From Allobosea sp. LC85 (GTDB taxonomy: Bacteria; Pseudomonadota; Alphaproteobacteria; Rhizobiales; Beijerinckiaceae), in NCBI RefSeq assembly GCF_000735605.1, contig NZ_JPKG01000019.1, positions 62,001 through 126,000 on the forward strand: a DNA stretch of 64,000 nt. Direction: 5' to 3'. The first letter of the stretch is position 1; each line of letters starts with the position of its first letter. The notes under the pieces were generated by a model. The model was not told the origin of the DNA, did no database searches, and saw only the letters and a list, made by a program, of their open reading frames with translations. Positions 29,891-38,843 of this stretch are shown one piece after another. The position numbers were made by a program, and so were the translations under genes.

Positions 29891-30943
29891 ATGAACACCG
29901 AACCGACTGCCCCAATCTCGGCCTCCCCGGACAACGCTGAGGGCGTCAGCCTGCATGTCGCCCCGGAACAGGCAGGAACGCGCCTCGACAAGGCGCTCGC
30001 CATGCTTGCCGGCGAAATCTCGCGCGCCCGCCTGCAGCAGGTCATCCGAGAGGGCGGCGTGAGCCTCAACGGCACCGTTGCAGGCGATCCGAGCCGGAAG
30101 GTGGCCGCCGGAGACGTCCTGACGCTGGTCATGCCCGCAGCCAAGCCTGCGGCGCCCGTGGGTCAGTCAATTCCGCTCGAGGTGGTCTACGAGGATGATG
30201 CCCTGATCGTGATCAACAAGCCCGCCGGGCTTGTCGTCCATCCCGCGGGAGGACATGCGGACGGCACGCTGGTCAATGCGCTGATCGCCCATTGCGGTGA
30301 CAGCCTCTCCGGCATTGGCGGTGTCAGGCGGCCCGGCATCGTGCATCGGCTCGACAAGGACACCAGTGGACTTCTCGTGGTGGCCAAGACCGACAAGGCG
30401 CATCAGGGGCTTGCCAAGCAGTTTGCCGACCACGGCCGCACAGGACCGCTGGAGCGCGCCTACCTCGCGCTGGTCTGGGGCACGCCGCGCCGGCCGCATG
30501 GCACGATCGAGGCCGCACTCGAACGTTCGAACCGCAACCGCGAGAAGATGGCGGTCGTTGCCGAAGGCCGCGGCCGCGAGGCAATCACCCACTTCACGGT
30601 TCTGGAGCGCTATCCGCCGCTGCTTCGCGGGCATGAGGAAACCGAAGCGCTGGCCAGCCTGATCGAGTGCAGGCTGGAAACCGGGCGCACGCATCAAATT
30701 CGCGTCCATATGAGCCATCTCGGCCACCCCTTGCTGGGCGACCAGCTCTACGGCTCCGGCTACATGACCAAGGCAAGTCGCCTTCCCGACGGCGCGCGCA
30801 ATGCGCTGGCGGCCCTCGGCCGGCAGGCGTTGCATGCGACGGTGCTCGGCTTTGCCCATCCCGTGACGGACGAGGAAATGTATTTCGAGGCTCCTCCGCC
30901 GGTCGATTTTGCAAATCTGCAAGCGGAACTCGCGGCCCTGTGA
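29891..30943 (+). CDS. RluA-family 23S rRNA pseudouridine synthase (RluD-like)
   Basis: 350 aa. N-terminal S4 domain (about 20-85, GTRLDKALAMLAGEISRARLQQVIREGGVS), then the catalytic domain with the aspartate in VHRLDKDTSGLLVVAK and the RTHQIRVHMSHLGHPLLGD motif. The S4 domain favours an RluD-like role on helix 69, the same helix modified by RlmH (1470). The start is the ATG at 29891, chosen because upstream codons precede the S4 domain without homology. Confidence 0.92.
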   Translation: MNTEPTAPISASPDNAEGVSLHVAPEQAGTRLDKALAMLAGEISRARLQQVIREGGVSLNGTVAGDPSRKVAAGDVLTLVMPAAKPAAPVGQSIPLEVVYEDDALIVINKPAGLVVHPAGGHADGTLVNALIAHCGDSLSGIGGVRRPGIVHRLDKDTSGLLVVAKTDKAHQGLAKQFADHGRTGPLERAYLALVWGTPRRPHGTIEAALERSNRNREKMAVVAEGRGREAITHFTVLERYPPLLRGHEETEALASLIECRLETGRTHQIRVHMSHLGHPLLGDQLYGSGYMTKASRLPDGARNALAALGRQALHATVLGFAHPVTDEEMYFEAPPPVDFANLQAELAAL

Positions 30944-30988
30944 GCTAATCTGGCCACTTCGCCTACTTTCCGCCAAGCTCCATTGGCA

Positions 30989-30994
30989 TATAAT
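30989..30994 (+). promoter_or_regulatory. Candidate -10 box for rpoH
   Basis: A perfect TATAAT, 163 bases upstream of the rpoH ATG, in an otherwise GC-rich gap. The -35 region at the expected distance (CTTTCC) is weak, so this may be one of several rpoH promoters. Confidence 0.4.
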
Positions 30995-31156
30995 GGGAGT
31001 TGGATGCGGATGGCTTAAGGGGCGCCGCATGGGGCCGGGTCCGGCGAACCGTCACATGGTTCGCGCGTTGGTTCAGGCACATCATCCAAAACCTGCGCGA
31101 GGGTCGTTCGCGCGGTTGGCTTGCCGCGAAGCGGGAGCCAGGAAAGGAGAACGAGC

Positions 31157-32053
31157 ATGGCGATTGCATCGCTGCCCGTCATGTCCGCGGAGGGCGGACT
31201 TTCACGTTATCTCGAAGAAATTCGCAAGTTCCCGATGCTGGAGCCGAGCGAGGAATACATGCTCGCCAAGAGCTGGCGCGAGCATGGCGACCGCGATGCG
31301 GCGCATAAGCTCGTCACCTCGCATCTGCGGCTGGTGGCCAAGATCGCCATGGGCTATCGCGGCTACGGCCTGCCGATCGGCGAAGTCGTGTCTGAAGGCA
31401 ATGTCGGCCTGATGCAGGCGGTCAAGCGCTTCGAGCCCGACAAGGGCTTCCGTCTTGCCACCTACGCCATGTGGTGGATCAAGGCCTCGATCCAGGAATA
31501 CATCCTGCGCTCCTGGTCGCTGGTGAAGATGGGGACCACCGCCAATCAGAAGAAGCTGTTCTTCAACCTGCGCAAGGCGAAGAGCAAGATCTCGGCGCTT
31601 GGCGAGGGCGACCTCAAGCCGGATCAGGTCAAGACCATCGCGACCAAGCTCGGCGTCAACGAGCAGGACGTCATCGACATGAACCGCCGTCTCGGCGGCG
31701 ATGCGTCGCTGAACACGCCGTTGCGCGAGGATGGCGAGGGCGAATGGCAGGACTGGCTCGTCGACGACAGCGAGAGCCAGGAACGCCGCTTGGCCGACTC
31801 CGAGGAAAGCGATAACCGCCACCAGGCGCTTCGCGAAGCGCTGACCGTGCTCAATCCGCGCGAACGCCGGATCTTCGAGGCGCGCCGGCTGGCCGATGAC
31901 CCGATCACGCTCGAACAACTCTCCGAAGAGTTCGGGGTCTCGCGCGAACGCGTCCGGCAGATCGAGGTCCGCGCCTTTGAAAAGGTGCAGGAGGCCGTCA
32001 AGAAGGCCTTGACCAGGATCGAAGCGCCGCGGGCTGCCTTGCCCGCGAACTGA
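31157..32053 (+). CDS. rpoH: RNA polymerase sigma-32 factor
   Basis: 298 aa. Region 2 (LVTSHLRLVAKIAMGYRGYGLPIGEVVSEGNVGLMQAVKRFEP, described by 31310-31440), the RpoH box NQKKLFFNLRKAKSK that binds chaperones and core polymerase, and region 4 with the helix-turn-helix LEQLSEEFGVSRERVRQIEV. It directs heat-shock transcription. The start has AAGGAG 8 bases before it. A 213-base leader could carry temperature-sensitive structure, but I could not show a fold. A terminator follows. Confidence 0.95.
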   Translation: MAIASLPVMSAEGGLSRYLEEIRKFPMLEPSEEYMLAKSWREHGDRDAAHKLVTSHLRLVAKIAMGYRGYGLPIGEVVSEGNVGLMQAVKRFEPDKGFRLATYAMWWIKASIQEYILRSWSLVKMGTTANQKKLFFNLRKAKSKISALGEGDLKPDQVKTIATKLGVNEQDVIDMNRRLGGDASLNTPLREDGEGEWQDWLVDDSESQERRLADSEESDNRHQALREALTVLNPRERRIFEARRLADDPITLEQLSEEFGVSRERVRQIEVRAFEKVQEAVKKALTRIEAPRAALPAN

Positions 32054-32084
32054 ACCCTGAAACCTTAGGCAGCACAATACGAAG

Positions 32085-32107
32085 AGGGGGCGGTGACGCC
32101 CCCTTTT
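32085..32107 (+). terminator. Rho-independent terminator after rpoH
   Basis: Stem AGGGGGCG / CGCCCCCT (32085-32092, 32097-32104), loop GTGA, then TTTT. Lies 31 bases after the rpoH stop, and reaches nearly to the convergent DUF2125 gene. Confidence 0.88.
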
Positions 32108-32111
32108 CTGT

Positions 32112-33152
32112 TCAGTAGAGCGGGGCCAAAGGCTGCAGGGGCAGCCGGAACGGCCCGAGATAGACCCGCCCCTCGCGCAGGACGACCGGCGGCAGAGGCG
32201 TCAACCCGGGTGCGCCGCCGCTCGGCTTGCCACCAAGCAGCCCGCCAAGCCCGGCGGCGAGACCACCGACCTTCATGCCGCCAATCCGATCGATGCCCGC
32301 GACCGCGGCATCGATCTGACCGGACATGCGATGCGTCTGGTCAAGCAGCAGACGCCCGCTGGCCTCGAGCCGAGCGGGCCCCTTTGTCGTCAGCAGCCGG
32401 GTCAGTTCGAGCTGCCCGCCGGTATGGCGCCAGGCTTCGAGCGCATCGGGATTGAACCCGGCCTTGAACGCCAGCGATTGCGTCAGGCTCGCCTGCATCT
32501 CGATATCACCAGGTTCGGTGGTTCCGAGCAGAGCATCGAGCGCGGGCAGCACCGAACCCTTCGCAGTCAGCGCAAGATCTGCCACCTGCTCGGCCGCAAA
32601 ACGCGTCGGATTACGGCGCAGATGCACTTCCAGCTGATTGGCGCGCCAGGTTTCATTGCCCGCGCCGGGCGCGGTCAATGTCGCATTCGGCTCGACCAGC
32701 ACCATGGAGAAACGCTCGGGCTCGCGCTCCTTCAGCGCCAGGCTGGCCTCGAGCTGGCTCCAGCCGAGATCAAGCTTGCGGCCTTCGGGCAGGACTGCTT
32801 GCAGCGGCCCCTTCACCTCAAGGATGACGAGGCCGGGCGAATAGATCTGCCCGACCGCCACGCCCGGGCCAGTCTCGACCTTGACCGTATCGCCCCAGCG
32901 CGACGAGGTCAGCGTCAGCCCGGCGCAGCGGACCTCGATCCGAAAGGGAAAGCCTTCGACGGAACGATCGCTGCATGTCCATGTCCGACCCATCTGGACC
33001 TCGCGGGCGACAGCGCGATCAAGCCCCTCGACCACCCGCCCCTTGATGAAGAACCAGAAGCCCGACCAGGCCACGGCCAGCAGCACGAGCAGGGCGAAGG
33101 GCGCATAGAGCCAGAAGCGGCCTCGGCGGCGCGCGGAAGGGAGGTCGGTCAT
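32112..33152 (-). CDS. DUF2125 protein, membrane-anchored periplasmic
   Basis: 346 aa. One N-terminal membrane helix (about 16-36, WLYAPFALLVLLAVAWSGFW in frame) and a long beta-rich outer part (MGRTWTCSDRSVEGFPFRIEV contains a cysteine pair with RCAGL). This is the layout of DUF2125 proteins of Hyphomicrobiales, related in style to AsmA-like envelope proteins. Function unknown. Start taken at the second Met (MTDLPSARRRG). Convergent with rpoH. Confidence 0.82.
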   Translation of the reverse strand: MTDLPSARRRGRFWLYAPFALLVLLAVAWSGFWFFIKGRVVEGLDRAVAREVQMGRTWTCSDRSVEGFPFRIEVRCAGLTLTSSRWGDTVKVETGPGVAVGQIYSPGLVILEVKGPLQAVLPEGRKLDLGWSQLEASLALKEREPERFSMVLVEPNATLTAPGAGNETWRANQLEVHLRRNPTRFAAEQVADLALTAKGSVLPALDALLGTTEPGDIEMQASLTQSLAFKAGFNPDALEAWRHTGGQLELTRLLTTKGPARLEASGRLLLDQTHRMSGQIDAAVAGIDRIGGMKVGGLAAGLGGLLGGKPSGGAPGLTPLPPVVLREGRVYLGPFRLPLQPLAPLY

Positions 33153-33289
33153 GCAGCAGCGATCCATTGCGCGAAAGCGGCCGGATTGTTAGCTCCCGGT
33201 CGCAGGAAGCGCCAGACCCGCCAATCTCTCGGCGGATTCGGGCGCTTCCTTCGTCAAGCAGTTCCTGACGGCGAAACTGTGGGATAACG

Positions 33290-33853
33290 ATGACAGCGGA
33301 TGCAACTTCTGACGATCTCTGGGTCTTCGGCTACGGTTCGTTGATCTGGCGCCCCGGCTTCGCCTTCGAGGAAAGCGTGGCGGCCCGGCTCAACGGTTAT
33401 CATCGCTCGCTCTGCGTCTTCTCGCATGTCCATCGCGGCACCCCGGAACGGCCAGGCCTGGTGCTTGGGCTCGATCGGGGCGGTATTTGCCGAGGGCTCG
33501 CCTTCAAGGTGGCGCCCGCCCATGCCGCCGGGACCATCGCCTATCTGCGCGAGCGCGAGCAGGCGACCTCCGTCTATCTCGAACGCCATCTGCCCGTCAG
33601 CCTCGAGGATGGCCGCCGTGTCCGGGCGCTGGTCTATGTCGCCGACCGCAAACACCTGCAATATGCTGGCCGCCTGCCGGCGGAGGAGTTGCTCAAACTG
33701 GTGCGCCAGGGCCGCGGAAGTTCCGGCGAGAATCCCGACTACGTCCTGCGCACGCATGATCATCTGCGCAAGATGGGCATCTTCGACCCGGTCCTGAGTC
33801 ATCTTGCTCATGTGCTGGCGCCCGGTCTTCCGGAGTCGCGCCCGCCGCTCTGA
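33290..33853 (+). CDS. ChaC-like gamma-glutamylcyclotransferase
   Basis: 187 aa. The family motif YGSLIWRPGFAFEE is at residues about 15-28 and the catalytic glutamate lies in LREREQATSVYLER. ChaC enzymes split glutathione to 5-oxoproline and Cys-Gly in the cytoplasm. Divergent from the DUF2125 gene and convergent with the next gene with a 3-base gap. Confidence 0.9.
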   Translation: MTADATSDDLWVFGYGSLIWRPGFAFEESVAARLNGYHRSLCVFSHVHRGTPERPGLVLGLDRGGICRGLAFKVAPAHAAGTIAYLREREQATSVYLERHLPVSLEDGRRVRALVYVADRKHLQYAGRLPAEELLKLVRQGRGSSGENPDYVLRTHDHLRKMGIFDPVLSHLAHVLAPGLPESRPPL

Positions 33854-33856
33854 GCC

Positions 33857-34243
33857 TCACACCTGCGGCATCAGGTCGAGCAGGGCGGCCCGGCGGCTCA
33901 AGCCGTCTTCGGCGAGCAGATGGATATGGATCTCGCTCGCCCCTGCAAGCACGACCGAACGGCGCCAGCGCGTCAGCGCGGCTTCGATCCCGAAAGGACC
34001 ACTCTCGCGCGCCGCGATGATCTGCCGGTCTTCCGATACCGCGAGCAGCACGGCATCGCTGAAGCCGAGCGCATGATCGTCCGTGACCGAAAAGACTGAG
34101 GCGACATAGCGCTGCCCTGATCGACCACGCCAGGCCGTGAAGCGACGTTCGCCCAATCCCGCGGCGCTGCGCAGCGGCATTTCGCGCGCGTCGGTGCCAG
34201 GCTCGGCGCCCCATTCGTCCAGCTTAAGGGCGAGAACAGGCAT
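33857..34243 (-). CDS. Unknown protein behind a LexA-like box
   Basis: 128 aa, soluble, not recognised. It starts MPVLALKLDEWGAEPGTD and is rich in short beta-strand-like segments (RYVASVFSVTDDHALGFSDAVLLAV, SEIHIHLLAEDGL). The start at 34243 is supported by an excellent Shine-Dalgarno (AGGAGG, 7 bases). A LexA-like element lies 19 bases upstream of the ATG, so the gene may belong to the SOS regulon. It is too short for ImuA. Confidence 0.7.
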   Translation of the reverse strand: MPVLALKLDEWGAEPGTDAREMPLRSAAGLGERRFTAWRGRSGQRYVASVFSVTDDHALGFSDAVLLAVSEDRQIIAARESGPFGIEAALTRWRRSVVLAGASEIHIHLLAEDGLSRRAALLDLMPQV

Positions 34244-34261
34244 TTGTTCCTCCTTTGTTCC

Positions 34262-34276
34262 AAACAAAAAGAGAAC
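34262..34276. promoter_or_regulatory. LexA-like box
   Basis: On the gene strand it reads GTTC-N7-GTTT (plus strand AAAC-AAAAAGA-GAAC), one base off the rhizobial LexA direct repeat GTTC-N7-GTTC. It sits between the expected promoter and the Shine-Dalgarno of the unknown gene at 34243, where a repressor would block transcription. Confidence 0.5.
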
Positions 34277-34338
34277 AGATTTCGCTGCCTGTCAAGCACC
34301 GCGAACCTTGCGCGAGCAGAGTGCGCTGCCGGTTTCGT

Positions 34339-35094
34339 CTAAGCGAGGGGATCGTGCCCGATCTTGGCGAGTTCGCCGCGTCCCGTAGTGAGCAGCCTGT
34401 CGCTCGCAGTCTCGATGCGATCCTGCAGCAAGGCCTGGAAAGCTTCCTTCGACATGCCGGGCAGGATCGGCGGCAGGATTTCGACACGAATCGTCCCGGG
34501 CCGGCGCAGGAACTTACGGCGCGGCCAGTAGAGCCCCGAATTGAGCGCGACCGGCACACAGGGCACGCCGAGTTCGGCATAGAGATGCGCGACGCCGAAC
34601 TTGTAGGCAGGCGGCGCCCCGGCCGGACGGCGCGTTCCTTCCGGGAAGATCAGGAGCTGACGGCCGTTCTGGCCGAGCTCGACCTTCGCACTGCGGGTCA
34701 CATGCGAGAGCGCCCGTGCCCGCGCGCCGCGATCGACCGGGATCATGCGCATCTTCCACAGGCACCAGCCAAAGAACGGGATCCAGGTCAGTTCGCGCTT
34801 CAGGATGAACACAGGGTCCTGGAAGATGGTGACGAGTGCGAAAGTTTCCCAGAACGACTGGTGTTTCGCGGCCACCATCATGCCGCCCTGCGGAATATTC
34901 TCGAGACCGGTGATCTCGTAGCGGGTTCCAGCCGTAACCCGCATGAGCCACAACGCGCTGCGCGCCCAGCCCAGGGCGACCGCCAGCATATAGCGTCGCG
35001 GCAGGACAAGCGCGGGCAATGCCGCAAAGACCAGCCACAGGATCAGGTTCAGATAGAACAGGACATTGAAAAGGAGCGAGCGCAGCACGAGCAT
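34339..35094 (-). CDS. plsC: 1-acyl-sn-glycerol-3-phosphate acyltransferase
   Basis: 251 aa with one N-terminal membrane region (about 5-30). The acceptor motif FPEGTRRPAG is intact. The catalytic HX4D motif reads KHQSFWETF, that is HX4E, with Glu in place of the usual Asp. It acylates lysophosphatidate to phosphatidate at the inner membrane. The start at 35094 is chosen to avoid overlapping ydcF; the frame is open to 35169. Last gene of the ftsE-ftsX-ydcF-plsC run. Confidence 0.9.
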   Translation of the reverse strand: MLVLRSLLFNVLFYLNLILWLVFAALPALVLPRRYMLAVALGWARSALWLMRVTAGTRYEITGLENIPQGGMMVAAKHQSFWETFALVTIFQDPVFILKRELTWIPFFGWCLWKMRMIPVDRGARARALSHVTRSAKVELGQNGRQLLIFPEGTRRPAGAPPAYKFGVAHLYAELGVPCVPVALNSGLYWPRRKFLRRPGTIRVEILPPILPGMSKEAFQALLQDRIETASDRLLTTGRGELAKIGHDPLA

Positions 35095-35125
35095 GGCGCG
35101 CAAAGAGCGCGCCGGCTCGCCGACG

Positions 35126-35872
35126 TCAAGCGCCGCGCTCCTCCGCCCCCAGCCGCGTGCGCTTTTCATTCTCGGGGCCGAGCACGCTGGCAGGCTTGGA
35201 GGAGACCGGCTTTCTCCCGCCGATGATCACCGACAGGCGCGATGTTTCAGGGTCGTCCTCCAGCATGCTGCGCAGCCGCGCCACCAGATATTTCACATAT
35301 TCCGGGACGAGCACCTTTGCGACGCGCCATTCGTGCCACCAGCTCGCTGCATCGATATGGTCGGTCACCACCGGATGCGGCACGACACGAACGCCCGGCA
35401 TCGCGTGGCTGAACTCGGCCAGCGCCCGCGGCATATGATAATTGGAGGTCACCAGCAGCAGCGACTTGAAATCGTGCCGGCGGACCCAGCGCCGTGCCTC
35501 GATGGCATTGCCGATGGTGTTGCGGGCCCGATAGTCGAGATCGACGCAACAGCCGAGCAGTTCGCGCGCCGAGGGGTTGAGCTTCGCGAGCTCCTCGCGG
35601 CCGGTGCGCTCGTTGACACCGCTGATCAGCAAGCGAGACCCGCGCTCGGCCCCGAGCAGGCCGATGGCATCGCCAACACGCTGGGCCCCGCCGGTCACGA
35701 CGACAATCGCATCCGTACGCGGCGCGACCGCCGGCTCGCGCTGTTCGATCCTGGCAATGAACCCGGCAAAACCGCAGGCGAGCGCGATCGTCAGCAGGGC
35801 AGCAACGGCAATGGCCAGGCGCCGCGCCCAGACTCCTGCGGTGCTCCTCCTGCTCGCCGCGGTCAGCGACAT
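35126..35872 (-). CDS. YdcF-family DUF218 protein
   Basis: 248 aa. One N-terminal membrane helix (about 15-38), then the DUF218 domain with TDAIVVVTGGAQRVGDAIGLL, ARNTIGNAIEARRWV and LLVTSNYHMPRALAEF. DUF218/SanA proteins act on envelope barrier function by unknown chemistry. Lies between ftsX and plsC, the usual Hyphomicrobiales order. Start set at the Met 20 codons into the open frame (MSLTAASRRS), as earlier codons look unlike the family. Confidence 0.88.
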   Translation of the reverse strand: MSLTAASRRSTAGVWARRLAIAVAALLTIALACGFAGFIARIEQREPAVAPRTDAIVVVTGGAQRVGDAIGLLGAERGSRLLISGVNERTGREELAKLNPSARELLGCCVDLDYRARNTIGNAIEARRWVRRHDFKSLLLVTSNYHMPRALAEFSHAMPGVRVVPHPVVTDHIDAASWWHEWRVAKVLVPEYVKYLVARLRSMLEDDPETSRLSVIIGGRKPVSSKPASVLGPENEKRTRLGAEERGA

Positions 35873-36007
35873 CGCATCGTCACCCCCCTTCACCGGCAGC
35901 TGTCCGTGTCTGATTCCCATCATCACCATGTCTTGCCAGGCTAAACCGGCAATCGGGCATAAGGGCGGCGCGAAAAGCCGTCCTCCGCCCCAGAGATTAA
36001 GACTTCA

Positions 36008-36967
36008 CTACGCCAGCACCCGCAAATAATGGCGCACGGTAAACCGTGAAACGAGACCGGATATCGCCGCCACCACCATCGCCACCAGAAGCACAGCGGC
36101 GTAACCTGACCAGCCGATCTCGAAAGCACCGAACATGGCCTGAATCTGCTCTGACCCTGGCGACGAACTCCAGCTGGAAGCGAGCCAGCCGAGAATGGCG
36201 ATGGCCACGATCGCAGCAAGCCCCCCAGCCGCCCCTCCCCTGAGCCCGAGCCTGACGAAACGCGCCTGGAATTCCCGCGCGATGAAGTCATCGTCAGCTC
36301 CGACAAGATGCAAGACCTCGACGCTGTCGCGGCTGCCGGCCATCGCTCCGCGCGTCGCAAAGGCTACGGCCAGCGCCGCGGCCGTCAGGACCAGCAGCAC
36401 GACGACGACACCGGCAAGGATGATGGTGTTGGCCATGGTCGAGAGACGGCGCATCCAGAGGCGGTGATCGTCCAGGCTCGCGGTCGGGACGTCGCGCCGT
36501 AGCGTTTCCTTGAACGCTGCGATTTCCGCCGAATTGCCGCTGCGCAGCTTCAACACGATCAGCCGCGGCACCGGCAGTTCGACAAGATCGAGTCCCGCGC
36601 CCAACCAGGGCTCGAGCAGCTTGTCCGATTCGGCCTTTGGCACGGCGCGAACCTCGTCGACGCCGGCAACGGCCCGTGCCATCTCGACAGCGCGCGCGAC
36701 GTCGCTCTCGATGTTGCGGCGTGTGTCCGGCCTGATCTGGATCGTCATCTCATTGGCGACAGCACCGCGCCACTGCTCCGAGGCATGCGCGGCGAGCAGC
36801 GCCGCGCCGGCGCTGAGGGCCGCGAGAAAGGTCAGGATCGCGATCACGGCGACCAGGGCCCGTCCGGCAGCCGAATCGACCGGGACCAGCGGCTGGTCCC
36901 GTCGGAGATTGAGCGGTAGCGCGCGTTCACGCGGCTCCCCATCCTGCTCGAAGTCAGCTGTCGACAT
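36008..36967 (-). CDS. ftsX: Cell division ABC permease FtsX
   Basis: 319 aa. FtsX layout: cytoplasmic N-terminus, first membrane helix (about 38-60), an extracellular domain (65-165), then three membrane helices (about 175-200, 235-260, 285-305). The stop of ftsE lies 14 bases inside this gene, so the two are coupled. With FtsE it gates amidase activators of the EnvC type such as the one at 103-1473. Confidence 0.88.
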   Translation of the reverse strand: MSTADFEQDGEPRERALPLNLRRDQPLVPVDSAAGRALVAVIAILTFLAALSAGAALLAAHASEQWRGAVANEMTIQIRPDTRRNIESDVARAVEMARAVAGVDEVRAVPKAESDKLLEPWLGAGLDLVELPVPRLIVLKLRSGNSAEIAAFKETLRRDVPTASLDDHRLWMRRLSTMANTIILAGVVVVLLVLTAAALAVAFATRGAMAGSRDSVEVLHLVGADDDFIAREFQARFVRLGLRGGAAGGLAAIVAIAILGWLASSWSSSPGSEQIQAMFGAFEIGWSGYAAVLLVAMVVAAISGLVSRFTVRHYLRVLA

Positions 36968-37613
36968 GAAGATGGCCGTCGGCAATGACAAGACGTGGAG
37001 CATCATAGAGCTCCATCAGCGCGAGATCATGCGTTGCGATGACGACTGCGGTCCCGAGTGACTGCAATTCCATGAACAGGCGCAGCAGTCGCCGGCCGAG
37101 CGCCGGGTCGACATTCCCGGTGGGTTCGTCCGCCAGCAACAGCTCCGGCCGCCCGATCAAGGCGCGCGCGATCGCGGCGCGTTGCTTCTCGCCGCCTGAG
37201 AGAATGGTGGGTACCGCATGCATGCGTTCGCCGAGACCGACCCAGCGCAGCAGCTCGACGACCTCGGCCCGGTAGCTCGTCTCCTCCTTGCCGAGCACGC
37301 GCAGCGGCAGCGCGACGTTCTCGTAGACGGTGAGGTGATCGAGCAGGCGAAAATCCTGGAACACCACCCCCATGCGGCGGCGAAAGGCCGTGAGTGTCGT
37401 CGCATCCAGCCGTGACACATCCTGGCCGAACAGGTTCACCAACCCGCGCGTCGGCTTCAGCGCCATCAGAACGAGCCGGATAAGAGTCGTCTTGCCGGCG
37501 CCAGACGGGCCGGTCAGATACTGGAACGAGCGCGGCGCGATACTGAAGTTGATGTCCTTCAACACCTCGGGGCCCATGCCGTAACGCAGACCGACATTCT
37601 CGAACCGAACCAA
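36954..37613 (-). CDS. ftsE: Cell division ATPase FtsE
   Basis: 219 aa from a TTG start (37613), chosen because it gives the normal FtsE beginning VRFENVGLRYG and is preceded by AAGGGA at 7 bases. Walker A GPSGAGKTT, Q-loop VFQDFRLLDHLTVYENVALPL, signature LSGGEKQRAAIARAL, Walker B LLLADEPTGNVD. ATPase of the FtsEX septal complex. The open frame extends far upstream without homology. Confidence 0.93.
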   Translation of the reverse strand: MVRFENVGLRYGMGPEVLKDINFSIAPRSFQYLTGPSGAGKTTLIRLVLMALKPTRGLVNLFGQDVSRLDATTLTAFRRRMGVVFQDFRLLDHLTVYENVALPLRVLGKEETSYRAEVVELLRWVGLGERMHAVPTILSGGEKQRAAIARALIGRPELLLADEPTGNVDPALGRRLLRLFMELQSLGTAVVIATHDLALMELYDAPRLVIADGHLHVDS

Positions 37614-37750
37614 GCCCTCGTCCCTTCGGAGCAAGCCCGGCAGTCGCGGGCATCCCTTGCGAATCTCACCTGCGATCCTACACCGCAAGCTGGCGGCGGC
37701 GGAAAGCCGGCCCACCGTCAATCCATGCAGTACAGGTTCTTCACGGGGCG

Positions 37751-37758
37751 TTAACCAT
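37751..37758. promoter_or_regulatory. CtrA half-site
   Basis: TTAACCAT between the divergent ftsE and zinc-ribbon genes. This 8-mer is the known CtrA half-site in alphaproteobacteria. A second copy lies upstream of the chemoreceptor at 46701. Single occurrences can be chance. Confidence 0.35.
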
Positions 37759-37892
37759 AAATCCCCCCAATGGGGCGAGACCTCCACGAGCCGCACGCGA
37801 AAGCTTGAATCGCACTGCGCCCGGGAAGAAATCTGGAGCGGCGCTTGAGCCGCCCGTACCGGTGCCATTGCGAAAGAGTCATTCGCCAAACC

Positions 37893-38690
37893 ATGCTGAT
37901 CGTCTGCCCGTCCTGCTCCAGCCAATATGAACTCGATGCGGCCAAACTTGGCCCGTCCGGACGCAAGGTGCGTTGCGCCAAATGCGAGACGCGCTGGCAT
38001 GTCGAGGCCGAGCCCGAGCCCGTCGCATTTCCCGATGCGCCGAGCAGTGAGGAAACGACTGCCCTGCTCGACGAAGAATTGCGCCGCGCAGCCGAGATCG
38101 AGGAACAGGTGTCCGCACTCACAGCCGAGCGCGCAGCCCTGGCCGACAGCGATGAGCAGGCTGCCTCTGCCGCCAGGCCGCGCGGTCTCCGTTCTGCACG
38201 CAAGGGCCGAAAGGCCGTTCCGCAGCCGCTGGGCCTCCGCCTGCGAGCCATGGCAGCCCCCGCGCTCGCAATCGGTGGCCTTGCTGTGCTCGGCCTGCTT
38301 GTCTGGAAACGCGACATGGCGGTGCGCGGGGCTCCCCAGCTCGCTGTCGTCTTCGAGAAGATCGGTCTGCCGGTGAACGTGCGCGGCCTTAGCCTGACCG
38401 GCATCGAGAGCGGGGTCGTGCAGGACGCGCAAGGCCGCTTCCTGGTGGTCGAGGGCGATGTCACCAACATCACCAAGTCCGTCGCCAAAGTGCCGCAGAT
38501 CGAGGTCGCAGTGCGCGATTCGGCCGGCCAGACACTCTATACCTGGGCAACGGAGCCGCCCCGCCCGAGCCTGGAACCGTCTGAACTCGTTCGCTTCCGG
38601 GCCCGGCTCGCAGCCCCCCCGGAAGCCGGGCAATCCGTGTTGGTGCGCTTCACGGCCGCCAAATCGGCCGGGATCGCCAGCGCACGCTGA
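37893..38690 (+). CDS. MJ0042-type zinc-ribbon, single-pass membrane protein
   Basis: 265 aa. N-terminal zinc ribbon MLIVCPSCSSQYELD with CAKCETRW (CxxC..CxxC), an acidic/coiled part (50-110), one membrane helix (about 125-145) and a DUF3426-like beta domain (150-255, LVVEGDVTNITKSVAKVPQIEV). Found next to ftsE in many Hyphomicrobiales, role unknown. Divergent from ftsE over a 279-base gap. Confidence 0.88.
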   Translation: MLIVCPSCSSQYELDAAKLGPSGRKVRCAKCETRWHVEAEPEPVAFPDAPSSEETTALLDEELRRAAEIEEQVSALTAERAALADSDEQAASAARPRGLRSARKGRKAVPQPLGLRLRAMAAPALAIGGLAVLGLLVWKRDMAVRGAPQLAVVFEKIGLPVNVRGLSLTGIESGVVQDAQGRFLVVEGDVTNITKSVAKVPQIEVAVRDSAGQTLYTWATEPPRPSLEPSELVRFRARLAAPPEAGQSVLVRFTAAKSAGIASAR

Positions 38691-38843
38691 TCAGACAACG
38701 GTCGAGGTTGCCCGCGCCTTCACCTCGCCGCACTATCCCGCTGCAAGCGATCGTATAAACCTGCGATTGGAACCAGACTGCGCAGCACGCTGCGCCAAGC
38801 GGGCGGCCGGCAGCCGGCGAGACCCGAAAGGACACTGACGACG

